From positions 28,988 through 92,987 of the forward strand of contig JBIKIQ010000014.1 of assembly GCA_044361535.1 (NCBI GenBank): a stretch of DNA of 64,000 nt. The letters run 5' to 3'. This DNA is from UBA952 sp044361535. GTDB taxonomy: Bacteria > Bacteroidota > Bacteroidia > Flavobacteriales_D > Crocinitomicaceae. Below the pieces are notes generated by a model. The model had not been told where the DNA came from, ran no database searches, and saw only the letters and a program-made list of their open reading frames with translations. Below, piece after piece: positions 53,492 to 62,452 of this stretch (within the stretch, counting starts at the first letter, position 1; each line of letters opens with the position of its first letter). Made by a program: the position numbers and the translations under genes.

Positions 53492-53965
53492 CTAGAAAAC
53501 TTGGATTTCACTTATTTTCTTGCTGAGAGTAGCTTCCTTTTTAGGAATAGTTACATGCAATATTCCTTTATCATATTTTGCATTGATCTTGTCTGAAAAA
53601 CAATTATCTGGTAATGCAAACGAACGTCTGAAACTGTTGTAGGAATATTCCTTTCTGGAATAATTTGGCTCCTCTTCTGTGGTTTCAACTTCTTTTTCTG
53701 AACGAATATGCAATATTCCTTTGTCTACTTCAATTTTAAAATCCTCTCTTTCTAAACCCGGTGCTGCTAAATCCAACGTGAAATCATTCTCGCTTTCGTT
53801 AATATTAACTGATGGAATTCTATCCACATAGTCCCACGGAAGTAAATCACCGTTCAAATCAAGCATTGGGCTTAGCAATTTTCCGTTATCAAATAAACTA
53901 CCTGTCCATGTTGGTAGTAAGGTTTTTCGTTTCATTAATGTTGTCATTGTAGTTGCTTTTGTCAT
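53492..53965 (-). CDS. hsp20: Hsp20/alpha-crystallin small heat shock protein
   Basis: Residues ~48-157 form the alpha-crystallin domain, with DFTLDLAAPGLEREDFKIEV, FRRSFALPDN and the closing motif KGILHVTIPKKE. It is an ATP-independent holdase that binds unfolded proteins in the cytoplasm. The first ATG was used; a second lies six codons later. It has its own -7 box (TACCTTTG) and terminator, so it is a single-gene unit divergent from era. Confidence 0.92.
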   Translation of the reverse strand: MTKATTMTTLMKRKTLLPTWTGSLFDNGKLLSPMLDLNGDLLPWDYVDRIPSVNINESENDFTLDLAAPGLEREDFKIEVDKGILHIRSEKEVETTEEEPNYSRKEYSYNSFRRSFALPDNCFSDKINAKYDKGILHVTIPKKEATLSKKISEIQVF

Positions 53966-53975
53966 TTGTATGATA

Positions 53976-53983
53976 CAAAGGTA
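53976..53983 (-). promoter_or_regulatory. Putative -7 box of hsp20
   Basis: The minus strand reads TACCTTTG ten bases before the ATG, a full TAnnTTTG match. No heat-shock inverted repeat (CIRCE) was seen. Confidence 0.5.
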
Positions 53984-54085
53984 AAATAGACTTGAAGGGT
54001 TTCTGTTATAGCAATTTTATGAATAATTACAAGTATTTGATAGAGTTAGTCATTAACATCGTTAGTCTACCTTTTTTATTCTTTG

Positions 54086-54093
54086 TACCTTTG
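54086..54093 (+). promoter_or_regulatory. Putative -7 box of era-der
   Basis: TACCTTTG, a full match, ends seven bases before the era ATG, so the transcript would have almost no leader. Confidence 0.5.
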
Positions 54094-54100
54094 CCATTGT

Positions 54101-54985
54101 ATGAATAATCATAAATCTGGTTTTGTAAACATTGTCGGTAGCCCTAACGTTGGAAAATCCACTTTAATGAATGCCCTGTTAGGAGAAAAACTATCCATAG
54201 TTACATCAAAAGCTCAAACGACACGTCATCGAATCTTAGGGATAATGAATGAACCTGAATACCAAGTGGTATTTTCTGATACACCTGGAGTTGTAAACGC
54301 AGCCTATAAAATGCATGAAACAATGATGGGATATGTTAATTCATCTTTAAAAGATGCCGATATTCTACTTTTTATCACCGATCCTTTTGAGTCTGAAATG
54401 AACCACAAGGAGACTTTGGCCAAAATTCAAAAGTTAAAAATTCCGGTATTTTGTCTCATTAATAAAATTGATTTGGTTGACCAGACCAAAGTGGAGGAAA
54501 GAATGAGTTATTGGAAAGAGCAATTACCAAATGCTGAAATGATTCCCATTTCTGCCTTACATACTTTTAATTTGGAAAAAGTTTGGGATACTATTTTGAA
54601 TTTATTGCCTGAAAGCCCTCCTTATTTTGATAAAGAAGAAATAAGTGATCGACCAATTCGATTTTTTGTTTCAGAAATTATCCGTGAAAAGATTTTTGAG
54701 CTTTGTAAAAAGGAAATTCCATACAGTAGTCAAGTAGAAATAGACACGTATTTAGACGAAGGTAGTTTGATACGAATTCGTGCCGTGATAATTGTTGAGA
54801 GAGATTCACAAAGAGGAATTATCATTGGCAAAGGCGGTGAAATGCTCAAAAGAATTGGAACACAAGCTCGAAAAGATTTAGAAAAATTCTTAGATAAGAA
54901 AGTGTTTCTTGAATCATTTGTAAAGGTTGATAAAGACTGGAGAATGAGTGACAGTAAGTTAAAGAAATACGGATACGGACATTAA
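54101..54985 (+). CDS. era: GTPase Era
   Basis: The N-terminal GTPase domain shows GSPNVGKST (13-21), the T-rich switch I and DTPG, and NKID for guanine recognition. The C-terminal KH domain contains IIIGKGGEMLKRIG. Era binds the 3' end of 16S rRNA during small-subunit maturation. The ATG at 54101 was chosen; an in-frame TTG six codons earlier would lie inside the promoter box. The der gene follows after 12 bases, forming an era-der operon. Confidence 0.95.
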   Translation: MNNHKSGFVNIVGSPNVGKSTLMNALLGEKLSIVTSKAQTTRHRILGIMNEPEYQVVFSDTPGVVNAAYKMHETMMGYVNSSLKDADILLFITDPFESEMNHKETLAKIQKLKIPVFCLINKIDLVDQTKVEERMSYWKEQLPNAEMIPISALHTFNLEKVWDTILNLLPESPPYFDKEEISDRPIRFFVSEIIREKIFELCKKEIPYSSQVEIDTYLDEGSLIRIRAVIIVERDSQRGIIIGKGGEMLKRIGTQARKDLEKFLDKKVFLESFVKVDKDWRMSDSKLKKYGYGH

Positions 54986-54997
54986 ATTAAATATTCA

Positions 54998-56308
54998 ATG
55001 GTAAACATTGTTGCAATAGTTGGAAGGCCAAATGTGGGTAAATCAACACTTTTTAACCGCCTTACAGAATCGAGAGATGCAATTGTGAAAGAGGTAAGCG
55101 GCGTTACCCGTGATCGCATCTATGGAAAAGGTGAATGGAATGGAAAGGTGTTTTCTGTAATTGATACAGGTGGTTATGCCGTTGGATCAGAGGATATTTT
55201 TGAAGGAGAAATTCGTCGACAAGTAGATTTAGCGATTGAAGAAGCTACTGTTATCATTTTTATGGTTGATGTGATGAGCGGAATCATGGATATGGATGAA
55301 TTGGTTGCTAAAAAGCTACGTAAATCGGGTAAACCAGTAATTGTTGCGGCTAATAAAGTGGACAATACACAACGAATTGGATTATCTGCAGAATTTTATT
55401 CGTTTGGTCTTGGTGATGTTTTCGATATTTCAGCAACTAATGGTACGGGGACCGGAGAAATTCTAGATGCTATCGTCCCATATTTTAATTTTGATGAGGA
55501 TATTTCTCGCGAAGAAGATTCGCTTCCTAAAATCGCTGTGGTTGGAAGGCCAAATGTGGGTAAATCATCCCTAATTAACGCATTGACGGGAGAAGAACGA
55601 AATATCGTCACTAATATTTCCGGTACAACGAGAGATTCAATTCATACGCGATATAAATCATTTGGATTTGATTTTATTTTAATTGATACAGCAGGAATTC
55701 GCAAAAAGACAAAGGTTCATGAGGATATTGAATATTATTCTGTACTTCGCTCTATACGCACAATTGAAAATGCAGATGTTTGTATTGTAATGATTGATGC
55801 ATCAGAAGGTATTCAAAAGCAAGATTTGAGTATTTATTACATCGCTGAAAAAAATTCAAAAGGAATTGTTGTAGTTGTGAACAAATGGGATTTAGTAGAT
55901 AAAGACCATACAACCATGAAAGCATACGAGGCAAAATTACGTGAGGATTTAGCTCCATTTAATGATGTTCCAATTATTTTTACATCTGTCTTAACCAAAC
56001 AACGTATTTATCAAGCCATAGAGGCTGCTATACGCGTTAATGAAAATAGGACAAAGAAAATTTCAACATCCGTTATGAATGAGGTATTACTTCCAATCAT
56101 TCATGCTACCCCACCGGCTGCCGTTAAAGGGAAATACATCAAAATAAAATATGTTCAACAGCTTCCAACCTACTCTCCTGCTTTTGCCATCTTCTGTAAT
56201 TTACCTCAATACGTTCAAGATTCATACAAGCGATTTATCGAAAATAAGCTTCGCAAAGAGTTTGATTTTGAAGGCGTACCGATAAAAGTGTTTTTCAGAA
56301 AAAAATAA
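54998..56308 (+). CDS. der: Ribosome biogenesis GTPase Der (EngA)
   Basis: Two tandem GTPase domains: GRPNVGKST at 9-17 with DTGG, and a second GRPNVGKSS at ~183-191 with DTAGIRKK and NKWDLV. The C-terminal ~80 residues are the KH-like domain. Der acts in assembly of the large ribosomal subunit. Length 436 is standard. It is co-transcribed with era. Confidence 0.96.
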   Translation: MVNIVAIVGRPNVGKSTLFNRLTESRDAIVKEVSGVTRDRIYGKGEWNGKVFSVIDTGGYAVGSEDIFEGEIRRQVDLAIEEATVIIFMVDVMSGIMDMDELVAKKLRKSGKPVIVAANKVDNTQRIGLSAEFYSFGLGDVFDISATNGTGTGEILDAIVPYFNFDEDISREEDSLPKIAVVGRPNVGKSSLINALTGEERNIVTNISGTTRDSIHTRYKSFGFDFILIDTAGIRKKTKVHEDIEYYSVLRSIRTIENADVCIVMIDASEGIQKQDLSIYYIAEKNSKGIVVVVNKWDLVDKDHTTMKAYEAKLREDLAPFNDVPIIFTSVLTKQRIYQAIEAAIRVNENRTKKISTSVMNEVLLPIIHATPPAAVKGKYIKIKYVQQLPTYSPAFAIFCNLPQYVQDSYKRFIENKLRKEFDFEGVPIKVFFRKK

Positions 56309-56326
56309 TTGATAAGTTACCTGTCT

Positions 56327-56362
56327 TAAAAAAAAATCCAGTAATCGTATTGATACTGGATT
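56327..56362 (-). terminator. Intrinsic terminator after the AraC-family gene
   Basis: Nine-base arms AATCCAGTA/TACTGGATT enclose a ten-base loop and are followed on the minus strand by a run of T. The hairpin lies about 30 bases after the AraC-type gene's stop and faces der, for which no T-tract exists on the plus side. Confidence 0.85.
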
Positions 56363-56391
56363 GATAAATAACACCTCCCAACTAGATTTAA

Positions 56392-56976
56392 TTATTCAGA
56401 AATCTCTTGAACCAAATTGTCAATTGGTATTCTATTTTTAGATTCATTTTGCTTGTAGTATGAAGGCGTAATGCCCGTTACTTTTTTAAATTGATTAGAA
56501 AGGTGAGCAATGCTACTGTAATTAAGTTTGTAAGAGATTTCTGATAAATTTAATTCCCCATAAAGCAGCAATTCTTTTATTTTTTCAATTTTATTTACAA
56601 TTATAAATTGTTGTATCGTCATACCATTAACAGATCTAAAAACATTTGACAAATAAGTGTAATTATGATTGAGTTTATCGCTTAAGAATACTGAAAAATT
56701 CACCTTAATTGACTCTTCTGAATAATGAACCATTTCTATAATAATCAACTTAATTTTTTCACTTAATATGGTTTTATGGTCATCAATCATTTCCAATCCT
56801 GATTGTTTTAGTTTATTTTTAAATTCCAATTCCTGTAATAAGGACAATTCTTGATTGACTACGGCCTCGCCGAGATTAACATTTGTGTAAGTTATCCCCA
56901 TGTCTTTTATTATTTGTTCTACTTGTGAAATACAACGAGAGCTTACCATGTTTTTAATGTGTAATTTTATTTCCAT
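56392..56976 (-). CDS. AraC-family transcriptional regulator with HMA-like N-terminus
   Basis: The C-terminal ~100 residues are an AraC/XylS double helix-turn-helix: YLSNVFRSVNGMTIQQF and LSEISYKLNYSSIAHLSNQF are its two recognition halves. The N-terminal ~75 residues start KLHIKNMVSSRCI and resemble a heavy-metal-associated fold, but only one of its two cysteines is kept, so metal binding is doubtful. It probably controls the stress-type genes that follow upstream in this cluster. Such regulators recur in Bacteroidota near CsbD/YtxH genes, to my recollection. Confidence 0.8.
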   Translation of the reverse strand: MEIKLHIKNMVSSRCISQVEQIIKDMGITYTNVNLGEAVVNQELSLLQELEFKNKLKQSGLEMIDDHKTILSEKIKLIIIEMVHYSEESIKVNFSVFLSDKLNHNYTYLSNVFRSVNGMTIQQFIIVNKIEKIKELLLYGELNLSEISYKLNYSSIAHLSNQFKKVTGITPSYYKQNESKNRIPIDNLVQEISE

Positions 56977-57065
56977 AATGTATGTTTTTACTTCGAAATT
57001 AGGCTATTATATTGTATATGGAGTTATACTATAATTTTTAAATTTACAATTATCATTTGTATTTT

Positions 57066-57422
57066 TTAAGTAATTTCAAAATTAATTTCGCGCAACAGTT
57101 GATTATTTTCAATGGGGTTCTGGGACCACTGATTTAGATCTGTTTTTTGAAATATTTCAGCCTTTAAACCAAAATTATCATAAATGGTATCTTTTAATTC
57201 TTGGACATATAAATCCTCATTCAGATATAAATACCCGCTGATGTTCTTGATTCGAAAAGTCGAAAGTTTTTCATCACCAGTCTCAACAAAAAGTTCAGTA
57301 AAACTTCCAGGAAAGAACTTATCCATTTGATAAAATTGAATTTTAAGATGTGGGAAGTATTCATTGAATTCCACTTGAATTTCCTGCAGTGTTCGGCTAT
57401 TTGCTATTTCAATTCTAGACAT
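57066..57422 (-). CDS. Hypothetical protein of the stress cluster
   Basis: A 118-residue soluble protein with alternating beta and alpha segments; no motif I can name. A stretch VQELKDTIYDNFGLKAEIF near the end suggests a small alpha/beta fold. It lies 24 bases after the large glycosyltransferase gene and 89 bases before the AraC gene, all on one strand, so it is likely in the same unit. Confidence 0.6.
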   Translation of the reverse strand: MSRIEIANSRTLQEIQVEFNEYFPHLKIQFYQMDKFFPGSFTELFVETGDEKLSTFRIKNISGYLYLNEDLYVQELKDTIYDNFGLKAEIFQKTDLNQWSQNPIENNQLLREINFEIT

Positions 57423-57446
57423 ATTATTGTGATATAATTAAGTAAA

Positions 57447-59744
57447 TCAAAGGATAGTTTTTGTTTTTGAAAATTTTCTCTCCATACTATTTCGTGCCAT
57501 CAAATAAGTAATTGTTGATTCCGCCCCTTGATTGATGTTCACTCGGTCGTGTTCAATACCATCGCAACAACCACCAGTCAAAGGATTATATACAATTTGA
57601 TTCAACCTATTATAACCAAGATACCAATCAAAAGCTTTTTTCATTTTTACTTCATAGTTTTTTTCACTAGAAATAAGGTCAAATTTCTCCAGAGCCATAA
57701 TAGTATAGGCAACTTCAATGGGCTGTTCGCCATATGGGGAGATTTCTTCATTCAATTGTAACCAAGTTCTATTTGAAATTGTAGTAAAATGTTCTTTTTC
57801 AAATAGTATCGATAATAAAAAATCAAATGATTCTTCAGCTATTACTTTGTAATTTTCATTTTTCGAAATAGCATAGGCAAACAACAATGCCTCAGATAAT
57901 ATCGCATTTCCATAAGTGAGTTTATCTTCAAACCAATTCCATGAATTACTTTTTGAATCTTGATAGAACGAAATCAGTTTATCTGCCAAGTCAAGTATTA
58001 AAGAATGAATAACCAGGCTGTTTTTATCTTCGTTAAAATAATACAATCCTTTAATTGAAAATGCAATTGCTCGAGGGGATAGAAGGGCTCCTACAATTTG
58101 AATTGAATTCTCAATGAGTTCTTCAATTCTTTGTTTGAATTGATTTTCAAAAAGTTCATGTTTCGAATAGAAGTAACCTAAGGCCCAGATAGCTCGTCCA
58201 TTTGAATCCTCAAGATTTTCTTCAAAATTTTGCAAAGTAAAATGACCAGATTTATCGAGATAGTTCAAAAACTCTCCTCCCTCTTGTTGCATGAATTCAA
58301 TAAATCTAAAATAGGTATGAATTAAACTTAATGAATTTTCATCTTTAGTGAGTTCAAAATACTCTATTACTGCGATTAAGGCCCTTGCGTTATCATCGAG
58401 TGTAAATCCAGAAGTGACATCTGGGATTTCTGCTTTTGAAAATTGAATAATGCCTAAGGGATGAGTTAAATTGCTAATGTGAGTTAGATTATAGCTTGGT
58501 ATTTGAAAATTAATAGCTTGCAAATCTAAATTCGTACTATCCTTTAATAAATTTAGATGTTTAATAGCAATATTTTGCCAAGATGATGGTTTAATCTTTT
58601 CAAGTGCATGTATTCGCATAGAATGCATTAACGAAGGATTCCTAAACAAGTAATTTGCAGATTGGCTAAGTTGTTTAGGGTCGTTTAGTTCAATTAGAAT
58701 TCCGGCATTGCCCAAGGAGTCGAGCGCATGAGGAAATTGAGTTGAAATAATAGGACAATTACATCCCATGGCATATGAAAAAGTTCCACTCACAGCTTGA
58801 TGTGGATCTTTAGATGTAAATAAATAAATATCGGTCATTTGAAGAAATTCAAGAAGGTCTTCATTTGAAACAAACTCATTTACAAACATTGTATGATTGT
58901 GCAATTGTAATTCATCAATAATCTGAAACAAATATTCTCGGTATTTTTCACCTTCCTTTTTGAAAACTTCCGGATGTGTTTTACCGATTATCAGATAAAC
59001 ACAATCAGGATTTTCTTTAATAATGTCAGGTAGTGCAAAAAGGGCAGTTTCTATTCCTTTACCTGAATTTATTAGTCCAAATGTTGTAAGTACCTTTCTA
59101 TTGGCAAGAAAATACTTGTCTTTCAACTCATCCTTATCTTTCAATGAAATGAGATGGGTTCCATGCGGAATAACCTCTATTTTTGTTTGTTCAACACCAT
59201 ATTCATTTTGAAGAAGCAATGAACTATTTTCAGTCATTACAACTATTTTTTCAGAAAAATCTGAAATTGTCTCAACAATAAATTTTCGTTTAACAGATGG
59301 ATTAGGAAGAACTGTATGAAAGGTAGTAATTACAGGTTTTTGAAGTTCGTGCAGAATCGCAAGTAAATTTTCACCTAATTCACCTCCGTATAAGCCAAAT
59401 TCATGTTGAATGAGTACAGCGTCTATTTCAGGATTTTGATTGATACTCTCTGCTAATTTTCGATAACTTAAACTATTTTTTGATTCTAATATATATTCGA
59501 CCGGAAATTGATAGTTAAGATCGGAATCACCTGATTCAATTGCACAAATTGACACATGGACTGAATTCCCAAAAACAGAAAGTATACTATCTCTTAAATC
59601 CTTAGAAAATGTTGCTATTCCACAAGCACGTTCTGGATAGCTTGTTATACATACAATGTGTACTGCTTTCTTTTGATTATAGGTGTGAAATTCTTCATAG
59701 GAAACTAATTCTAGTTGTTCCTCAAATGTATTTTGATTAAACAT
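57447..59744 (-). CDS. GT4 glycosyltransferase fused to an alpha/alpha-toroid-like domain
   Basis: Residues ~28-400 are a GT-B glycosyltransferase of family 4: ITSYPERACGIATFSKDL at the acceptor side, IEVIPHGTH, and a donor-site block around DPHQAVSGTFSYAMGCNCP. Residues ~430-765 form a helical region with repeated aromatic segments (TSGFTLDDNARALIAV, NGRAIWALGYF, LTGGCCDGIEHDRVN), like an alpha/alpha toroid of glycoside hydrolases. It may build and trim, or recognise, a mannose-type glycan. It is directly coupled (3-base gap) to the GH130 gene. Substrate is unknown. Confidence 0.78.
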   Translation of the reverse strand: MFNQNTFEEQLELVSYEEFHTYNQKKAVHIVCITSYPERACGIATFSKDLRDSILSVFGNSVHVSICAIESGDSDLNYQFPVEYILESKNSLSYRKLAESINQNPEIDAVLIQHEFGLYGGELGENLLAILHELQKPVITTFHTVLPNPSVKRKFIVETISDFSEKIVVMTENSSLLLQNEYGVEQTKIEVIPHGTHLISLKDKDELKDKYFLANRKVLTTFGLINSGKGIETALFALPDIIKENPDCVYLIIGKTHPEVFKKEGEKYREYLFQIIDELQLHNHTMFVNEFVSNEDLLEFLQMTDIYLFTSKDPHQAVSGTFSYAMGCNCPIISTQFPHALDSLGNAGILIELNDPKQLSQSANYLFRNPSLMHSMRIHALEKIKPSSWQNIAIKHLNLLKDSTNLDLQAINFQIPSYNLTHISNLTHPLGIIQFSKAEIPDVTSGFTLDDNARALIAVIEYFELTKDENSLSLIHTYFRFIEFMQQEGGEFLNYLDKSGHFTLQNFEENLEDSNGRAIWALGYFYSKHELFENQFKQRIEELIENSIQIVGALLSPRAIAFSIKGLYYFNEDKNSLVIHSLILDLADKLISFYQDSKSNSWNWFEDKLTYGNAILSEALLFAYAISKNENYKVIAEESFDFLLSILFEKEHFTTISNRTWLQLNEEISPYGEQPIEVAYTIMALEKFDLISSEKNYEVKMKKAFDWYLGYNRLNQIVYNPLTGGCCDGIEHDRVNINQGAESTITYLMARNSMERKFSKTKTIL

Positions 59745-59747
59745 AAG

Positions 59748-60764
59748 TTAATTTTGTATATATGTAAATTCATTAATTAGTTCTAATAAATTGACCGATG
59801 CGCAGCCAATTTGTTTATCCGCCCCACCGTAGTAGATAAATATTGTTCCGTCTCTTAATAGTGCACCAGTTGGAAAAACAACATTATTTACATTTCCAAT
59901 TTTTTCCCATTCAAGATCTGGCTCAAGGAGCGAATATGGTAGGTAAGCAATTACCTTCTGTGGTTCATTTAAGTCCAACATACAACAATGGGCTTTATAA
60001 ACCAATTCGCTGTTTACCTCATATACTGCATGATAAATAAACAACCATCCTTTTTCTAATTCAATGGGTGAGCAACCAGAGCCAACATAAAGAGCATTCA
60101 ACAAATTGAGTTTTTCACAATCTAAGGACATTGATTTAATTCTACTCAGATATGAATTCCAAAATGTTGTGTCTATGTCAGTCAACTCAGAAGCAAACGT
60201 CACCAGGATACATGGCTTTATTCGATGTAAAAAACATAATTTACCATTTATTCTTCTTGGAAAGAAAACAATATTTTTATCCCAAATGAACTCTGAATTT
60301 GGATCAATAGATAATTGCTTTGTATAGTTATTACTGCAAACATTCGCAGGGATTTTATTGTAGAGAGATTCACTTTTTAAAATCAATGGAACAATCAAAC
60401 CCCAACGGTAAAAATGCCGAAGATCTGTCGACAATGCCAGTGCTCCAAGTGCATTAGTTCCATCAAAAGCAGTATATGTTAGGTAAAATAAATCATCAAT
60501 CTTTACAATCCGTGGATCTTCCATTCCAATAATTTCATAATCCTTTACTGGTTTTAGAATTGGAAAATGATATCTTTTTTTGATTTTTAAAGGGGTTTCC
60601 ATTCTACAGTATCCTATGCATGAATGATTTCTATTGCTCAATGCTCTATAAAAAAGATGAATAATTCCATTTTCAACAATAATACATGGGTTGAAAACAC
60701 CTTGATTCTCGAAAAATAAACTAGATGGAGATAGAATTACCCCATGTTTGGTGACTTTCAACAT
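59748..60764 (-). CDS. GH130-family glycoside phosphorylase/glycosidase
   Basis: The five-bladed propeller pattern of GH130 is visible: FNPCIIVENGIIHLFYRA near the start, GMEDPRIVKIDDLFYLTYTAFD, the block around FPRRINGKLCFLHRI and VFPTGALLRDGTIFIYYGGADKQ at the end. Characterised members act on beta-mannosides, often by phosphorolysis. An ATG at 60764 leaves a 16-base gap to the upstream gene; a GTG at 60800 would overlap it. Pairing with a GT4 gene suggests a turnover cycle for a short mannoside; this is inference. Confidence 0.83.
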   Translation of the reverse strand: MLKVTKHGVILSPSSLFFENQGVFNPCIIVENGIIHLFYRALSNRNHSCIGYCRMETPLKIKKRYHFPILKPVKDYEIIGMEDPRIVKIDDLFYLTYTAFDGTNALGALALSTDLRHFYRWGLIVPLILKSESLYNKIPANVCSNNYTKQLSIDPNSEFIWDKNIVFFPRRINGKLCFLHRIKPCILVTFASELTDIDTTFWNSYLSRIKSMSLDCEKLNLLNALYVGSGCSPIELEKGWLFIYHAVYEVNSELVYKAHCCMLDLNEPQKVIAYLPYSLLEPDLEWEKIGNVNNVVFPTGALLRDGTIFIYYGGADKQIGCASVNLLELINEFTYIQN

Positions 60765-60780
60765 TAATTTTTGTTGTGTT

Positions 60781-61134
60781 TTATATTTCTGATGGAACAC
60801 AATTTACTTCTGACTTTGTCTCTTTACTCGTTTCTGATGACTCGTTGAACATTACATCAACAAAACGTTTTTGGACAAGAACTTTTATTGTTTGGTTTAT
60901 CAAGTCAGGTTTAGGAACAAGACTATCAATTGTCTTATTAAGTAAAAGGGTAAAAGTCCGTTTCGAATAGTAAGGTTCTATTTCATCATTTGACAAAATT
61001 TCATTCACAGTATTTTTTATTCCAGTTAATGGGGATAAATTAGTCAATGAATGCTGAATAGATTCAAGAACTTTTTTTTCTTCAATTGCCTGTTGATCAT
61101 ATAATTGATTCAATCGCTTTTGTAAATTTTGCAT
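60781..61134 (-). CDS. Hypothetical helical protein
   Basis: A 117-residue protein with a charged, coiled-coil-like N-terminus (LQKRLNQLYDQQAIEEKK) and a Ser/Glu-rich tail. No family is recognised. It precedes the GH130 gene by 16 bases on the same strand and is probably in the same transcript. Confidence 0.6.
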   Translation of the reverse strand: MQNLQKRLNQLYDQQAIEEKKVLESIQHSLTNLSPLTGIKNTVNEILSNDEIEPYYSKRTFTLLLNKTIDSLVPKPDLINQTIKVLVQKRFVDVMFNESSETSKETKSEVNCVPSEI

Positions 61135-61288
61135 ATGTTTTAATTTTAAACTATAAGAAATCTTGAATGCCTAAAATGTAGTTTAGTAGTAATATTGATA
61201 CTTCTATCAGTCTAACTTGACTCATTCCAGCTATCAAAAATTTTAATAACTGAAGAATTGATTCATACTATTTTACTGTTTCACAAAA

Positions 61289-61651
61289 TCATGAAATCTT
61301 GATGGATTGATCTTCACTAAATAGATTATTTATGATTTTATTCTGAATTGACTTTTCAATTTTTCGCTGATTTAATACACTTATAATCATAGCTACAAGT
61401 AAATAAATAGTACCAATGAATCCAAAACCTGCAATGTAATCATTGAGGTAGTCTGAAATATAAAATCCAAGAGCAATACTTAGAATGAGTAATGCAATGG
61501 TAAACAACATCCATCTAACTACTTGTAATAGAATGTATGAGCTTATTATTACACTTCTTTCTATCAGTTCAAGTTTAATAATTTCAATTGTAGTTCGAAC
61601 ATACTGCTTCAGATTCTGAGTTAGCATATCAATATCTTGATTATTTTCCAT
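61289..61651 (-). CDS. Phage_holin_3_6-like (holin-X-like) membrane protein
   Basis: A 120-residue protein with a helical amphipathic start and two hydrophobic segments (~45-70 and ~75-97), ending in a charged tail. This is the layout of the putative holin-X-like family that accompanies YtxH and CsbD genes in stress-related clusters; such proteins are not evidence of a phage. Role unknown. Two hairpins lie between it and ytxH. Confidence 0.68.
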   Translation of the reverse strand: MENNQDIDMLTQNLKQYVRTTIEIIKLELIERSVIISSYILLQVVRWMLFTIALLILSIALGFYISDYLNDYIAGFGFIGTIYLLVAMIISVLNQRKIEKSIQNKIINNLFSEDQSIKIS

Positions 61652-61667
61652 AATTTAAGAGTTAAAG

Positions 61668-61691
61668 AACCCGGTATATTTCAACCGGGTT
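61668..61691 (-). promoter_or_regulatory. Perfect hairpin before the holin-like gene
   Basis: Eight-base arms AACCCGGT/ACCGGGTT enclose an eight-base loop, 16 bases before the start codon. The T-run after it is weak, so it could be an attenuator or an element in the leader and not a terminator. Confidence 0.6.
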
Positions 61692-61695
61692 ACCT

Positions 61696-61733
61696 AAAAA
61701 TCTAAGGCAGTTGGAGATGAGTAAACCTTAGAT
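61696..61733 (-). terminator. Probable terminator after the YtxH gene
   Basis: Arms ATCTAAGG/CCTTAGAT (eight bases, loop of 18) lie 20 bases after the ytxH stop and are followed on the minus strand by five T. Confidence 0.65.
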
Positions 61734-61752
61734 AATTATCTTATTATTTGCA

Positions 61753-61971
61753 TTATATTTTAGAAGTTTTTTCATGTTTATCCATTCGCTCTTCTAATGA
61801 ATTGCTTAAGATAGGATTTATAGTATTTGCTAAATTTTTAGCGCCTCCTACTAATTTTTTCCTTGTTATACTTCCCTTATCTGGTGCGAACAAAACCCCT
61901 AAAATTGCTCCAACGGCCGCACCTACTAACGCTATGGTAAGAAGTGTTGTAGTGTTATTTCTTGTTTCCAT
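61753..61971 (-). CDS. YtxH-domain small membrane protein
   Basis: A 72-residue protein with one glycine/alanine-rich membrane helix (IALVGAAVGAILGVLFAPDKG, ~13-33) followed by a charged tail. The helix ending in LFAPxxG is the signature of YtxH-like stress proteins. Function is unknown; expression is typically stress-induced in relatives. Confidence 0.8.
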   Translation of the reverse strand: METRNNTTTLLTIALVGAAVGAILGVLFAPDKGSITRKKLVGGAKNLANTINPILSNSLEERMDKHEKTSKI

Positions 61972-61992
61972 TTTTCTATGATGTTTGATTTA

Positions 61993-62055
61993 AAACGCCT
62001 AAAAAGAAATCTTCACTTGAACTAGGTCCCTTTCAAATTTATTTATTAGGCGTTT
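61993..62055 (-). repeat. Long-range inverted repeat before ytxH
   Basis: Perfect ten-base arms AAACGCCTAA/TTAGGCGTTT are separated by 43 bases, in the 151-base gap between the csbD-like and ytxH genes. Four T follow the distal arm on the minus strand. It may end the csbD-like transcript or fold in the ytxH leader. Confidence 0.55.
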
Positions 62056-62122
62056 CATGATTAAAAAAGTTAATTTTCTTGGAATACGTATGTGAAATCT
62101 ATTCCAATGCGGTAGGGATAAT

Positions 62123-62347
62123 TTATTCTATTTGGCCTTTCTTAATAATATTAATAACTTCCTCTGTTTTCTTGTTGAGACTTTTGGAAAGACGGTTCAC
62201 TAATTCAATCTCTTTACCAGCCTCAAATTTTAAATCTGCATCTTTTAATTGAGGATACTTCTTTTTCAAATCCTTCGCTTGATTTTCCCAGTTTCCTTTA
62301 ATTTGAAAATCCATTGAACTTTTCTTTGTTTTTGTTTTTGTTTCCAT
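62123..62347 (-). CDS. CsbD-like small stress protein
   Basis: A 74-residue, highly charged helical protein. FQIKGNWENQAKDLKKKYPQL followed by LKFEAGKEIELVNRLSKSL matches the CsbD pattern (xxIKGxWxxxKGxxK.. and ..D..L....G....L). CsbD-like proteins are general stress proteins without known biochemical role. It is a single gene with spacers on both sides. Confidence 0.78.
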   Translation of the reverse strand: METKTKTKKSSMDFQIKGNWENQAKDLKKKYPQLKDADLKFEAGKEIELVNRLSKSLNKKTEEVINIIKKGQIE

Positions 62348-62452
62348 TTTCGTAGTATTTGATGAATAATAACTTATGAAACAAAGTTCAGTAATCAGAA
62401 AAGAATTCTATTTATAAGGAACAAATAAGAATTATCAAAATTCACGCTGAAA

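Noticed and set aside
61289..61651. Holin-like gene as sign of a prophage
   Set aside because: No integrase, capsid, tail or lysis genes are present; this holin-X-like family is common beside YtxH and CsbD stress genes.
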